Origin: Pseudomonas asplenii
Lineage (GTDB): Bacteria > Pseudomonadota > Gammaproteobacteria > Pseudomonadales > Pseudomonadaceae
Length of the DNA: 64,000 bases
Reading direction: 5' to 3'
Assembly (NCBI RefSeq): GCF_900105475.1
Contig: NZ_LT629777.1
Coordinates: forward strand, 558,001 to 622,000
Shown here: in pieces, positions 54,994 through 63,938 of the stretch
Layout: every line of letters begins with the position of its first letter
Numbering within the stretch: the stretch's first letter is position 1
Position numbers and translations under genes: made by a program
The notes under the pieces: generated by a model
Seen by the model: only the letters and a program-made list of their open reading frames with translations
What the model was told of the DNA's origin: nothing
Databases searched by the model: none

Positions 54994-55935
54994 TTATTCT
55001 TCTGTCAGGGCGTGCACGCTGACGCCGTGTTCAAGCTGCGCCAATTGCGCCCGGTCACTGATGCCGAAACCGATCTGGGTCACCGCCTGGGCGGCAATCG
55101 CCGTGGCGGTACGCAGCGTCTGCTGAGCCGGATGGCCACAGAGCAGACCATGGAGCATGCCCGCCAGCAACGAATCGCCGGCACCGACGGTGCTCGCCAC
55201 GCTGACCTTCGGCGGCTGTGCATGCAGCGCCTCGGTCGCGCCAAACCAGTTGACCCCCTCGGCGCCCTGGGACACCACCACGTGCTCAATGCCCTGGGCC
55301 TGCAGACTGGCTGCAGCCTCGGCCTGTGCCTGGGCAGTGTCCACCGGACGCCGCAGGACCTCGGACAATTCTTCGGTATTGGGTTTGACCAACCACGGCG
55401 CTGCCGCCAACCCGGCCTGCAAGGCCGCACCACTGGTGTCGAGGGCGACTTTCAGCCCCAGTTGCTTCAAGCGCAACAACAGCGTTTGCAACCATTGCGG
55501 GCTGACGCCCCGAGGCAAGCTGCCGGCGACCACCACCGCATCATGGCCGGGGGCGATCCGCTCAAGAGTATCCAGTAATGCCTGCTGAGCCTGATCATCG
55601 ACCTCTGGGCCCGGCCCGTTCAGATCGGTGACGCGTCCATCCTGCTCGGCCAACTTGATATTGCTGCGGGTTTCTCCCGGCACGCGAACAAACGCATCGA
55701 CAAAACCACGGAGGGCAAACAGCGTCTCGAAGGGCTGCGGATTGTCCGCGCCGAGAAAACCGCTCACGGTCAGTTGATGGCCCAGGTCGGCCAGCACCTG
55801 GGCGACGTTCACACCCTTGCCGGCCGCGTGGGTCTGCATCGACAGGCTGCGATTGACCTCGCCGGGTTCCAGCCGTGCCAGTTGCACGGTCAGGTCCAGC
55901 GCCGGGTTCAGGGTCAGGGTCAGAATCCGCGCCAT
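54994..55935 (-). CDS. fruK: 1-phosphofructokinase
   Basis: 313 residues, PfkB-family sugar kinase. The substrate motif AAGKGVNVAQVLADLG and the anion-hole/catalytic motif VGAGDSLLAGMLHG (catalytic Asp) are intact; TLTLNPALDLTV at the start is typical of FruK. It converts fructose 1-phosphate to fructose 1,6-bisphosphate. Its ATG overlaps the fruB stop by one base, so the two are coupled. Confidence 0.95.
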   Translation of the reverse strand: MARILTLTLNPALDLTVQLARLEPGEVNRSLSMQTHAAGKGVNVAQVLADLGHQLTVSGFLGADNPQPFETLFALRGFVDAFVRVPGETRSNIKLAEQDGRVTDLNGPGPEVDDQAQQALLDTLERIAPGHDAVVVAGSLPRGVSPQWLQTLLLRLKQLGLKVALDTSGAALQAGLAAAPWLVKPNTEELSEVLRRPVDTAQAQAEAAASLQAQGIEHVVVSQGAEGVNWFGATEALHAQPPKVSVASTVGAGDSLLAGMLHGLLCGHPAQQTLRTATAIAAQAVTQIGFGISDRAQLAQLEHGVSVHALTEE

Positions 55936-58796
55936 TACATCGCCTCCACGAGAGCACGCACTTCCTCGGCGCTGCCCACGGCCAAGGCCGAGCGTGCCAA
56001 CGCCTGGGCTGCCGGCAGAGCCAGTTCGCGCACCCGCGCCTTGACCTCGGGAATACTCCGCGCGGCCACACTCAATTCATCGACGCCGAGGCCGACGAGC
56101 ACCGGCACCGCCAGCGTATCGGCCGCCAGCTCGCCGCACACGCCGACCCACTTGCCATGGGCATGGGCAGCTCGCACGGTGATGTCGATCAGTTGCAGCA
56201 CCGCCGGGTGCAGGCCATCGGCCTGGGCCGAGAGCGTCGGATGGCCGCGGTCAATGGCCAGGGTGTACTGGGTCAGGTCGTTGGTGCCGACGCTGAAGAA
56301 ATCCACCTCGGCCGCCAGCACCGGCGCCAGCAGCGCCGCCGATGGCACTTCGATCATGATCCCCAGTTGCAGGTCGGCCACCGGAATTTCCCGGCGCAGG
56401 CGCTCGGTCATGTCGCGGGCCTGGCGCCATTCGGCGACGCTGCCAACCATCGGGAACATGATCCGCAGTGGCCGGTTGTCAGCCGCCCGCAACAGCGCGC
56501 GCAACTGGCTTTCCATGATCTGCGGCCGTTGCAGGGTCAGGCGGATGCCGCGCACGCCGAGGAACGGATTCTCCTCCTTGGCGATCGGCCAGTAGGGCAG
56601 CGGCTTGTCGCCGCCGACATCCAGGGTACGCACCACCAGCGGACGCCCGCCCAGGCCGTCGAGCACACGCCGGTATTCGGCTTCCTGGGTCGCTTCGTCC
56701 GGTGCCTGCGAGTGTGCCATGAAGATCAGTTCGGTACGCAGCAGGCCGATGCCTTCGGCGCCCTGCTCCACCGCAGCGGCAACGCCGGCGCTTTCACCGA
56801 TGTTGGCGAAGACTTCCACCGCGTGACCATCGCCGGTCAGCGCCGCTTCGTGACGTTGTTCGGCCGCCAGACGCAGGCGCTGTTCACGGGTGTCGCGTTC
56901 CTGGAGCGCACGCTGCAAGACCGCCTCATCCGGCGACACATGCAGGCGACCGCGCAAGGCATCGAGCAACAGCGTGGTACCCGATGCCAGCAACAATACC
57001 TCGGCCCCCGCGCCAACCAGCGCCGGAATCCCCAGGGCCCGGGCCACGATCGCACTGTGGGCAGTGGCCCCGCCACGGGCGGTGAGAATACCGGCGACCC
57101 GCGTCGGATCGAGGCGCGCCACATCCGACGGGCCGACCTCGTCCATCACCAGCACATAGGGCTCGTCCGGCTCGGCCAGAGTCTGCACACCGCACAACTG
57201 CGCCAGCACTCGCCGGCCAATATCACGCAGGTCCGCCGCGCGTTCGGCCAGCAAGGCATCCTGCAGGGACTCCTGCTGACGCGCCGCGGCCTCGATCACC
57301 GCCATCCAGCCCGCCTCGGCGCTTTCGCCGAGCTTGAACCGGGAATCGACTTCATCGGTCAGTTCCGGGTCGTCGAGCATTTCCTGGTGGGTGATGAAAA
57401 TCTCGCGGATCGCCTTGGCCTTGCTGCGCTGGATCAGCGTTTCAATATCCTTGCGGACTTCGCCCAACGCCTCTTGCAGACGCTGGCGCTCGATGGCGGC
57501 AGACTGGCCGCGCAGCGGATAGTCGAATGCCTGGGCCACCTGGACATGGGCCGGGCCAATGGCGATCCCTGGCGCGGCGGCGATCGCCTGGAGCTGGCTG
57601 CCTGCGGCGGGAGCCGTCAGGACCACGGGCGGCTCTTCCACCGGGGCGCTGACAACGGCGACTTCCGGCAATGGCTCGACCTCTTCGCCCAGCCCCTCTT
57701 CCACAGCGGCCAACAGCGCCGGCAGCGCGTCAGCGGCGATGGTCGGCTCGGCAATAAACTCCAGCACCTGACCACGACGGGCGCCGAGGCTGAGCAGCTT
57801 GCTCAAGCTTTTCACCGAGACGGCGCTGCCCGGCGCGTCGACGATGCGCACGCGGATATCCCCCTCGAAGCTTTTCGCCAATTGCGCCAGCACCTTCGCC
57901 GGACGGGCATGCAGGCCGTGGGCATTCGCCAGGCCAATGCGCGCGCTCGGCCAATCGGCCGGCAGCTCGCCGCCGAGCACTTCCAGTACCGCGCGGCTGC
58001 TGGTGGCGCGGCCCAATTCGTGGCCACGGCCTTCGATCAGCAGTGCGCAGAGGCGTTCCAGCAGAGCCTGGTGGGCTTCGCCGAGGCTGGCGAGACAGAA
58101 CAGACCGTGCAACGGCTGGCCGAGGTAACGGATCGGTTTTTCCGGGGTGACGAAGGCCAGTCCCGGACGCTTGACGGTCTGTTCGCTGTGCAACCACCAC
58201 AGGCCGTCGCCCAACGGCAGCGCCTCGACCTGCTGCAACACCGCAGCAAAACCGTTGCTCACGCAATCGGCCTGGCGCAACAGGCGGGCACCGCGCCAGA
58301 CCAGCTCTTCAAAATCTTCGGCGACCACACCGAGGCCGATCATCTGCGCGTCCAGCGCCAGTTCCTGCGGCGCGCCCTGCAGCAGTTTCAACAGCGCTTC
58401 GGCGCTGCTGGCACGGCGCAGGGCCTGGCCCAGATCGGTTTCACCGAGGGCGCGGGTGAGCAGTTGCAACAGGAGCAGGTGTTCGTCGGATTTCGCCGCG
58501 ATGCCGATGGCCAGGTAGACGATCTGCCCGTCGCCCCAATCCACGCCCTCGGGAAATTGCAGCAGGCGCACGCCAGTGACGTGCACCAGGTCACGGGTTT
58601 GCGGCGTGCCGTGGGGAATGGCAATGCCCTGGCCGAGAAAGGTCGAACCTTGCGCTTCACGGGCCTGCAGGCCGGCCAGGTAACCCTCCGCAACCAGGCC
58701 GTCGGCCACCAGTGAATCGGCGAGCAGTTGCAGGGCGGCAGATTTGTCCACAGCCGACTGGCCCATGGAAATCTGCTCAACGGTGAGCTCGAGCAT
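55935..58796 (-). CDS. fruB: PTS fructose multiphosphoryl transfer protein (EIIA-HPr-EI)
   Basis: 953 residues, with AGGAGAAAGG ahead of the ATG. Order: EIIA(Fru) with phosphorylated His62 (IPHGTPQ); a second IIA-like linker domain (about 150-265) lacking that motif; HPr with His296 (GLHARPAKVL); an Ala/Pro/Val/Glu-rich linker; then enzyme I from about 400 with active His near residue 580 (GGATAHSAIVARALGIP) and the PEP-binding C-terminal part (GVRGIRLTL, MIEVPSAA, FFSVGTNDLTQY, GVCGELAAD). It carries the whole phosphoryl relay from PEP to FruA in one chain, as in P. putida and P. aeruginosa. Confidence 0.96.
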   Translation of the reverse strand: MLELTVEQISMGQSAVDKSAALQLLADSLVADGLVAEGYLAGLQAREAQGSTFLGQGIAIPHGTPQTRDLVHVTGVRLLQFPEGVDWGDGQIVYLAIGIAAKSDEHLLLLQLLTRALGETDLGQALRRASSAEALLKLLQGAPQELALDAQMIGLGVVAEDFEELVWRGARLLRQADCVSNGFAAVLQQVEALPLGDGLWWLHSEQTVKRPGLAFVTPEKPIRYLGQPLHGLFCLASLGEAHQALLERLCALLIEGRGHELGRATSSRAVLEVLGGELPADWPSARIGLANAHGLHARPAKVLAQLAKSFEGDIRVRIVDAPGSAVSVKSLSKLLSLGARRGQVLEFIAEPTIAADALPALLAAVEEGLGEEVEPLPEVAVVSAPVEEPPVVLTAPAAGSQLQAIAAAPGIAIGPAHVQVAQAFDYPLRGQSAAIERQRLQEALGEVRKDIETLIQRSKAKAIREIFITHQEMLDDPELTDEVDSRFKLGESAEAGWMAVIEAAARQQESLQDALLAERAADLRDIGRRVLAQLCGVQTLAEPDEPYVLVMDEVGPSDVARLDPTRVAGILTARGGATAHSAIVARALGIPALVGAGAEVLLLASGTTLLLDALRGRLHVSPDEAVLQRALQERDTREQRLRLAAEQRHEAALTGDGHAVEVFANIGESAGVAAAVEQGAEGIGLLRTELIFMAHSQAPDEATQEAEYRRVLDGLGGRPLVVRTLDVGGDKPLPYWPIAKEENPFLGVRGIRLTLQRPQIMESQLRALLRAADNRPLRIMFPMVGSVAEWRQARDMTERLRREIPVADLQLGIMIEVPSAALLAPVLAAEVDFFSVGTNDLTQYTLAIDRGHPTLSAQADGLHPAVLQLIDITVRAAHAHGKWVGVCGELAADTLAVPVLVGLGVDELSVAARSIPEVKARVRELALPAAQALARSALAVGSAEEVRALVEAM

Positions 58797-58937
58797 GCCT
58801 TTCTCCTATTCAGCGTCCACGGCTGGGCGCTAGGTATTGTTTTGAATACATCAGCTTAGGCGCGCGGACCGAACAAGGTGCAACGGTCGTGGGGCAGAAC
58901 CGTGACACGGGCCGCAATCGCCTGAAAATACGCGTGC

Positions 58938-58949
58938 TGAAACGTTTAA
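58938..58949. promoter_or_regulatory. FruR (Cra) operator
   Basis: TGAAACGTTTAA, i.e. TTAAACGTTTCA on the fruB strand, is identical to the operator described for FruR/Cra of P. putida in front of fruB. It lies 142 bases before the fruB ATG. FruR, encoded at 60103, should repress the operon until fructose 1-phosphate binds. Confidence 0.9.
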
Positions 58950-59151
58950 TCAGGAATGTAGGACACGTTACTCGATTATTGTCCGACGTAGAAGCCCTGG
59001 CGGTCGGCAACGTGGCATGAGCGGTGGGAAGAGTATGGGGTGATGGGCAAGGCTTGAGGGACTTTTCGCAGCAAGGCACGCGCCTGCAAGGGAGCCTCGA
59101 ACCAGGAATAGGCGTACGACACCAGACAAATCTTGTGTTCGGCTACATCCC

Positions 59152-59224
59152 TGTAGGCGCCGGGCTTGCCCGCGAATGGGCCCTTGAGGCCGCCAAAAGC
59201 TTCGCGGGCAAGCCCGGCTGCTAC
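59152..59224. repeat. REP element, inverted copy
   Basis: Arms CTTGCCCGCGAA (59165-59176) and TTCGCGGGCAAG (59201-59212), flanked by GTAGGCGC and GGCTGCTAC. Its centre is the reverse complement of the copy at 13198-13270. It follows the end of the DUF6124 gene. Confidence 0.75.
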
Positions 59225-59242
59225 AGAGCGTGATAACCAGTT

Positions 59243-59611
59243 TTAGCGGTTGCTGGCCGAGGTCGGGACCGTGGAGGAACCTTCAAGCAATGCATCCACT
59301 ACCGCCCTCGCCATTTCTACCGAGTGCAACATGCCCCAGAACAGGCTGCGCTCTACCGGATTGGCATGCAGGCCGATTTCGTCACCGTTCAACTCGGCCA
59401 CCTCCAGCAACTTCGATACGTAGCTCAACGCATCGTGAGCCGTGACGTCGGGCTGGATGGCAAATAGCGTGGGTTTGAGCGGGTCGGCGGGGTCGACGGT
59501 TCTGGACAGGGTGACAGCGAGGGAATCAAGCAAGCGGGCCGCATCGGGCCGCGAAGGTTTCACAGGTGGGTCGGAAACGGGAGGCGGATCGGGGGTGATT
59601 TTCTTAACCAT
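59243..59611 (-). CDS. DUF6124 family protein
   Basis: 122 residues from the ATG at 59611 with CAGGAG ahead; the frame is open 16 codons further, but without a start signal. The N-terminus MVKKITPDPPPVSDPPVKPS is Pro/Asp rich and probably disordered; the rest (AARLLDSLAVTLSR, ALSYVSKLLEVAELNGDEIG, ERSLFWGMLHSVEMARAVVDALL) is a helical bundle. This small family is frequent in Pseudomonas, often in several copies, with no known role. The leader of this gene is unusually structured, and an upstream frame overlaps its start by eight bases. Confidence 0.8.
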   Translation of the reverse strand: MVKKITPDPPPVSDPPVKPSRPDAARLLDSLAVTLSRTVDPADPLKPTLFAIQPDVTAHDALSYVSKLLEVAELNGDEIGLHANPVERSLFWGMLHSVEMARAVVDALLEGSSTVPTSASNR

Positions 59612-59837
59612 GGTAAATCTCCTGACTGTTGTAGGGGATCTCCACGCTCGCTGCGACACAAGGGTGGCGAACTGTACGCAGGTTCGCAGACCGGTCAGTC
59701 AGGAAAAACCGGCAGGCATAAGCCTCCTGCGCACAGCCCGCCATAAAGCAGACATGAAAAAACCGCATTACGCGGCGCTGTGCGCCCGACTGAAATACCG
59801 GGCTGCGAAACCCGTATCGCTGAATAGGCAGCGACAT
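59604..59837 (-). CDS. possible upstream reading frame overlapping the DUF6124 start
   Basis: An open frame of 77 codons (ATG at 59837) runs through the whole structured leader and stops at 59604, just after the DUF6124 ATG, an overlap of eight bases that could couple translation. The peptide (IQRYGFRSPVF, MRFFHVCFMAGCAQEAYACRFF) is basic and Cys/Phe-rich. No ribosome-binding site is visible. The frame may be an accidental product of a conserved RNA or repeat element. Confidence 0.25.
   Translation of the reverse strand: MSLPIQRYGFRSPVFQSGAQRRVMRFFHVCFMAGCAQEAYACRFFLTDRSANLRTVRHPCVAASVEIPYNSQEIYHG
59681..59812 (-). ncRNA. nested-stem structured leader element of the DUF6124 gene
   Basis: Complementary segments nest in order: GGTTCGCAG (59681-59689) with CTGCGAAACC (59803-59812); CCGG (59691) with CCGG (59798); CAGTC (59696-59700) with GACTG (59788-59792); inside these, hairpin AGGC-ATAA-GCCT (59714-59725) and stem GCGCACAGC (59729-59737) with GCTGTGCGC (59777-59785), which itself encloses CCGC-ATTAC-GCGG (59763-59775). 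The result is a branched fold of about 132 bases. It lies 70-200 bases ahead of the DUF6124 start codon, in the expected 5' untranslated region. No known riboswitch was matched. Confidence 0.6.
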
Positions 59838-60102
59838 CAGGAATGTAGACACGGCCACCGATGCACACAACATTCTCCCACGCCTAAAACCCGTAGGAAA
59901 TATAAGTTCTTTTTGAAAGCTATTTCTCCACGTTACAAGCCGCCCAGGCCCCCTGTATCCGCCGTGCTGATAAAGCGATGGCGACAGAAGCCCTATTCCT
60001 TGAAGCCCATACACAGGCCCCCTTCTCACAGCCATCGGCCAAAAATAGGATACGATCAATAAACATGCAGCCTTGAGCTACAGCCAACAAGGAATTATCC
60101 GC
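59838..60102. other. fruR promoter region
   Basis: 265 bases between the structured element and the fruR start, with both divergent promoters expected here. It contains AT-rich stretches near 59898-59915 and 60042-60063. No FruR operator like that before fruB was found. Confidence 0.4.
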
Positions 60103-61098
60103 TTGAAACTCAGTGATATTGCCCAACTGGCCGGTGTGTCCGTCACCACTGCCAGTTACGTCATCAACGGCAAGGCCGAGCAACAGCGCATCAGCAGCAG
60201 TACCGTGGAACGGGTACGGGCGGTGGTCGAGCAATACGGTTTCACCCCCAACCCCCAGGCTGCCGGGCTGCGCAGCCGCAAGACGCACACCCTCGGTTTC
60301 ATCCTGCCGGATCTGGAAAACCCCAGCTACGCGCGTATCGCCAAACTGCTGGAACAAGGTGCGCGAGCGCGGGGCTACCAACTGCTGATCGCCAGCTCCG
60401 ACGATGAACCGCAGAGCGAACGCGAGCTGCTGCAACTGTTCCGCGCCCGCCGCTGCGATGCGCTGTTCGTCGCCAGTTGCCTGCCGGGCGAGGACGACAG
60501 CTATCGGCAGTTGCAGGAGCGCGGCCTGCCGATCATCGCCATCGACCGGGAAATGCAACCGGAACACTTCTGTTCGGTGGTCAGCGATGACCATCAGGCC
60601 AGCCTGCAACTGACCCGCAGTGTGCTGCAACCGACACCCCGGCATATCGCCCTGATCGGCGCCCGGGCTGAACTGAGCATCAGTCAGCAGCGGTCCGCGG
60701 GCTTTCAGGAAGCGCTGGACGGTTTCGCCGGCGAGGTGCTGATCGAGCATGGCGAAGCCTTCAGCCGCGAATGTGGTCGGGCGCTCATGGACCAACTGGT
60801 CCAGCGCCTGGGCCATCTGCCCGACGCCCTGGTGACCACCTCCTACGTGCTGCTGCAAGGCGTGTTCGATGCCTTGCAGGCGCACCCGCTCAACGCGCAA
60901 CCGCTGCGCCTGGGCACCTTCGGCGACACGCAGTTGCTGGATTTCCTGCCGCTGCCGGTCAACGCCATGGCCCAGCAGCATCAACTGATCGCGGACAAGG
61001 CCCTGCAACTGGCCCTGGCCGCCATTGAGGAAAAGGACTACCAACCCGGCGTCCAGGCCATCGCCCGGACCTTCAAGCAGCGCATCCGCGAGGCTTGA
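60103..61098 (+). CDS. fruR: Fructose operon regulator FruR (Cra), LacI family
   Basis: 331 residues from a TTG at 60103, with AAGGA at about 60089-60093; the frame is open 10 codons further upstream, but this start gives the known FruR length and begins directly at the DNA-binding helix (KLSDIAQLAGVSVTTASYVING). The hinge and sugar-binding domain show LGFILPDLENPSYARIAK, DALFVASCLP, PIIAIDR and DALVTTSYVLLQG. It represses fruBKA by binding the operator at 58938 and is released by fructose 1-phosphate in P. putida. tatD follows two bases after its stop. Confidence 0.93.
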   Translation: MKLSDIAQLAGVSVTTASYVINGKAEQQRISSSTVERVRAVVEQYGFTPNPQAAGLRSRKTHTLGFILPDLENPSYARIAKLLEQGARARGYQLLIASSDDEPQSERELLQLFRARRCDALFVASCLPGEDDSYRQLQERGLPIIAIDREMQPEHFCSVVSDDHQASLQLTRSVLQPTPRHIALIGARAELSISQQRSAGFQEALDGFAGEVLIEHGEAFSRECGRALMDQLVQRLGHLPDALVTTSYVLLQGVFDALQAHPLNAQPLRLGTFGDTQLLDFLPLPVNAMAQQHQLIADKALQLALAAIEEKDYQPGVQAIARTFKQRIREA

Positions 61099-61100
61099 AC

Positions 61101-61892
61101 ATGGAACTGATCGACACCCATACCCACCTCGATTTCCCCGACTTCGACACCGACCGTCGCGAACTGCTCGAACGCAGCCGCGCCCTCGGCGTCGGGCGGA
61201 TGGTGGTGTTGGGGGTCTATCGGGACAACTGGCAGCGGGTCTGGGATCTGGTACAAAGCGACCCGCAACTGCATGCGGCGCTCGGCCTGCACCCGGTGTA
61301 CCTGGACGAGCATCGCCCGGAAGATGTCGACGACCTGCGCGACTGGCTGGCCCGCCTGGCGGGTCACCCGCAACTGTGCGCAGTGGGCGAATTCGGCCTG
61401 GACTATTTTCTCGCGCAACTCGATCGTGAACGCCAGCAAGCGCTGTTCGAGGCGCAACTGAAGCTGGCGGCGGATTTCGAACTGCCTGCGCTGCTGCATG
61501 TGCGGCGCAGCCATGCCACAACTATCGCCACACTCAAACGCTTTCGCCTGGCGCGGGGCGGGATCATCCATGCCTTTGCCGGCAGCCGCGAGGAAGCTCG
61601 GGAATACCTCAAGCTGGGCTTCAAGCTCGGCCTAGGCGGTGCCGGCACCTGGCCGCAGGCGCTGCGCCTGAGCAAGGTGATCGCCGAGCTGCCGCTCGAG
61701 GCCGTGGTGCTGGAAACCGATTCTCCGGACATGGCCCCGGTGATGTTCCCCGGCATGCGCAACAGCCCGGAACACCTGCCGGCCATTTGCGCCGCCCTCG
61801 CCGAACTGATGGGCATCAGCCCACAGGCCCTGGCCGCCGCCAGCAGCGCCAACGCCTGCGCGCTGTTCAACTGGTCAGCGACTCCGGCCTGA
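61101..61892 (+). CDS. TatD family metal-dependent hydrolase
   Basis: 263 residues. The metal ligands of the TIM-barrel amidohydrolase fold are in place: DTHTHLDF near the start, VGEFGLDYF (Glu), LLHVRRSH, IIHAFAGS and ETDSPDMAP (Asp). The family acts as Mg2+-dependent nucleases/exonucleases or related phosphoesterases. It begins two bases after fruR, so it is very probably co-transcribed; the same pairing occurs in other pseudomonads. The regulator link has no obvious meaning. Confidence 0.88.
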   Translation: MELIDTHTHLDFPDFDTDRRELLERSRALGVGRMVVLGVYRDNWQRVWDLVQSDPQLHAALGLHPVYLDEHRPEDVDDLRDWLARLAGHPQLCAVGEFGLDYFLAQLDRERQQALFEAQLKLAADFELPALLHVRRSHATTIATLKRFRLARGGIIHAFAGSREEAREYLKLGFKLGLGGAGTWPQALRLSKVIAELPLEAVVLETDSPDMAPVMFPGMRNSPEHLPAICAALAELMGISPQALAAASSANACALFNWSATPA

Positions 61893-61907
61893 ACGTTCGC
61901 CAGTGCT

Positions 61908-63938
61908 TCACACCCGAAAGGCCCCGATCAGTTGCTTCAACTCGACCACTTGGGCCGATAGCTGCCGACTGGCACTTTCGGTCTGGTGTGCACCCTCGGC
62001 AGCCCGCTCGCCAGCCCGATTGATCTCGACGATGTTCTGGTCGATGTCATGGGCCACTGCGGTCTGCTGTTCAACGGCAGCGGCGATTTGCTGGTTCTGG
62101 TCAACGATCATGCCCACCGCACCCAGGATATTTTCCAGCGCCCGTTGGACTTTTTCCGACTGCCCGACCGTCCCATCGGCCATCTGATGGCTGACACCCA
62201 TGGCCTTGACTGCGGCGCCAACACCGCTGTGCAGCTTGCCAATCATCTGCTCGATCTCTTCGGTCGATTGCTGAGTGCGTTTGGCCAAGGTGCGGACCTC
62301 GTCGGCCACCACGGCAAAACCGCGTCCCTGCTCGCCGGCGCGCGCAGCTTCGATGGCGGCGTTCAGAGCCAGCAGATTGGTCTGTTCGGCAATGCTCTTG
62401 ATCACGTCGAGGATCTGGCTGATGGACTGGCTGTCGATCGCCAACTGATTGATGACCTGCACCGACTGGTCAATTTCACCGGCCAACTGGACGATACAGC
62501 CCTGTTGCGACTCCACCAGGGCCCGACCGCTGAGGGTTTCGTCATTGACGCGGTGAGCACTGCTGACCGCCACCGCAGCGCTGCGTGCCACCTCCTGGGC
62601 ACTCGCCGACATCTGGTTCATGGCCGTGGCGACCTGCTCGATCTGACTGCGCTGGCCGGCTACCGCCTGATTGCTGCGAGCCGATACTGACTCCACTTGT
62701 CCAGCCTGGCGTTCGACTTCGCCAACGGTATCTCCAACCCGCTCGATCAGATCGTGGATCTTCGCCACGGTACCGTTGAACACAGCGCCCAACTCACCCA
62801 ACTCGTCGCGGCTGTGGGCCACGAAGTTGACCGTCATGTCCCCCGCCGCGACCTTGTCCATCATATGGCCCAGGCGCCGCAGCGTGGTACGGGTCGAGAC
62901 GTAGAAACCGCCGTAGAGATAGACGATCGAGAGAAACACTACCGCCAGCGCCGCCACCAGCAGGAGCATTTGCAGTCGTTTCTGCTGCAGACGCTGCTGC
63001 AGTTCCTGGCCGAAGTAAGCCAGGGTCGCATCGTTGAGCTGGTAGGTCTGGGCCATCACGTTACTGATCTGCTCATAAAACGCCGACCAGGGCGCGTCCA
63101 GGGTGTCGGCCATCACGACCTGCTCCTCGAACAGCTCGCTGGCCTTTTTCAGCGAGGCATGACTGGCGCTGGCCAGTGAGTCCAGCGCCGTGTGGGCATT
63201 ACGACTGCCGCCCAGCGCATCCTGCAGCCTGAGGGCATATTCGGCCTGCAACTTTTCGAGCTGTTGCAGTAACTCGTCGAAGCGGGTGCTTGATGAGGAA
63301 TTGAGAAATCCCTGACCCAGGGAATAGGCGCCCATGGCACGACCTTCACCAAGGGTCTGGGTGACTTGCGGCGTGACACTGGTGATCAATTCGCTCAACT
63401 GGCGCAGGTCGCTTTGCCCATCGCGGCTGAGCCCTGACTGGCTGGCGACGATCTTGGCGAAGATCTGGGCCTTGCCCAGCAGCTTTTCGATCAGTGCACT
63501 TTTGCTTTGTAGGGAGGTTTCGCTTTGCTGGGCCTTGAGTGCAGCGATCAATTCATCGCGCTTGCTGGTGAACAATGCCAATTGTTCCGGATCGCCGGTT
63601 ACCGCCATCAGGCCTTGCAGGCGGGCTAATACGTTTTGTTCGAGTTGGCTGATCCGCCCTTCCAGATCGCCGGCCTTGCCGGATTGACCGAGCACGGCAT
63701 TGATCTGCACCTGGTTGTTCAGGGTTTCCAGATCTCGACGTAGGGTCAGGCTGCTGCCGAGCAGATCCAGGCTTTGCAGCTCGACTTCGGTTGCGGAGAA
63801 CTCGCGGTAGGAATCACGAACCAGATAGAAGCTGGTCACCAGCATCGGCAAGAAGAACAGCACGCTGATCAGGCTGAACTTGCGTCCAAAACTCAGGCGA
63901 TTCATCAGGGTGACGGCGGGCAATAGCAGACTTTTCAC
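61908..63938 (-). CDS. Methyl-accepting chemotaxis protein with long helical periplasmic domain
   Basis: 676 residues from a GTG at 63938, with GAAGGGA ahead. TM1 at about 23-42, a periplasmic region of some 280 residues that is mostly long helices (repeated [19 protein letters not shown]), TM2 near 322-347, HAMP, and the signalling tip [13 protein letters not shown] near residue 515. There is no C-terminal methyltransferase-docking pentapeptide. The periplasmic part lacks Cache signatures and could be a helical-bundle sensor; the ligand is unknown. It converges on tatD with 15 bases between stops. Confidence 0.87.
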   Translation of the reverse strand: MKSLLLPAVTLMNRLSFGRKFSLISVLFFLPMLVTSFYLVRDSYREFSATEVELQSLDLLGSSLTLRRDLETLNNQVQINAVLGQSGKAGDLEGRISQLEQNVLARLQGLMAVTGDPEQLALFTSKRDELIAALKAQQSETSLQSKSALIEKLLGKAQIFAKIVASQSGLSRDGQSDLRQLSELITSVTPQVTQTLGEGRAMGAYSLGQGFLNSSSSTRFDELLQQLEKLQAEYALRLQDALGGSRNAHTALDSLASASHASLKKASELFEEQVVMADTLDAPWSAFYEQISNVMAQTYQLNDATLAYFGQELQQRLQQKRLQMLLLVAALAVVFLSIVYLYGGFYVSTRTTLRRLGHMMDKVAAGDMTVNFVAHSRDELGELGAVFNGTVAKIHDLIERVGDTVGEVERQAGQVESVSARSNQAVAGQRSQIEQVATAMNQMSASAQEVARSAAVAVSSAHRVNDETLSGRALVESQQGCIVQLAGEIDQSVQVINQLAIDSQSISQILDVIKSIAEQTNLLALNAAIEAARAGEQGRGFAVVADEVRTLAKRTQQSTEEIEQMIGKLHSGVGAAVKAMGVSHQMADGTVGQSEKVQRALENILGAVGMIVDQNQQIAAAVEQQTAVAHDIDQNIVEINRAGERAAEGAHQTESASRQLSAQVVELKQLIGAFRV

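Larger units (their letters stand above)
58797..59242. other. fruB promoter region and REP-containing gap
   Basis: 446 bases. The part next to fruB holds its promoter and a FruR operator (separate entry); the part near 59152-59224 is a REP element. No coding frame is convincing. Confidence 0.6.

Noticed and set aside
55875..58715. 946-codon plus-strand frame opposite fruB
   Set aside because: Shadow of a high G+C gene: repeated Gln/Arg/His/Gly with no domain, no ribosome-binding site, and fruB on the other strand is complete.
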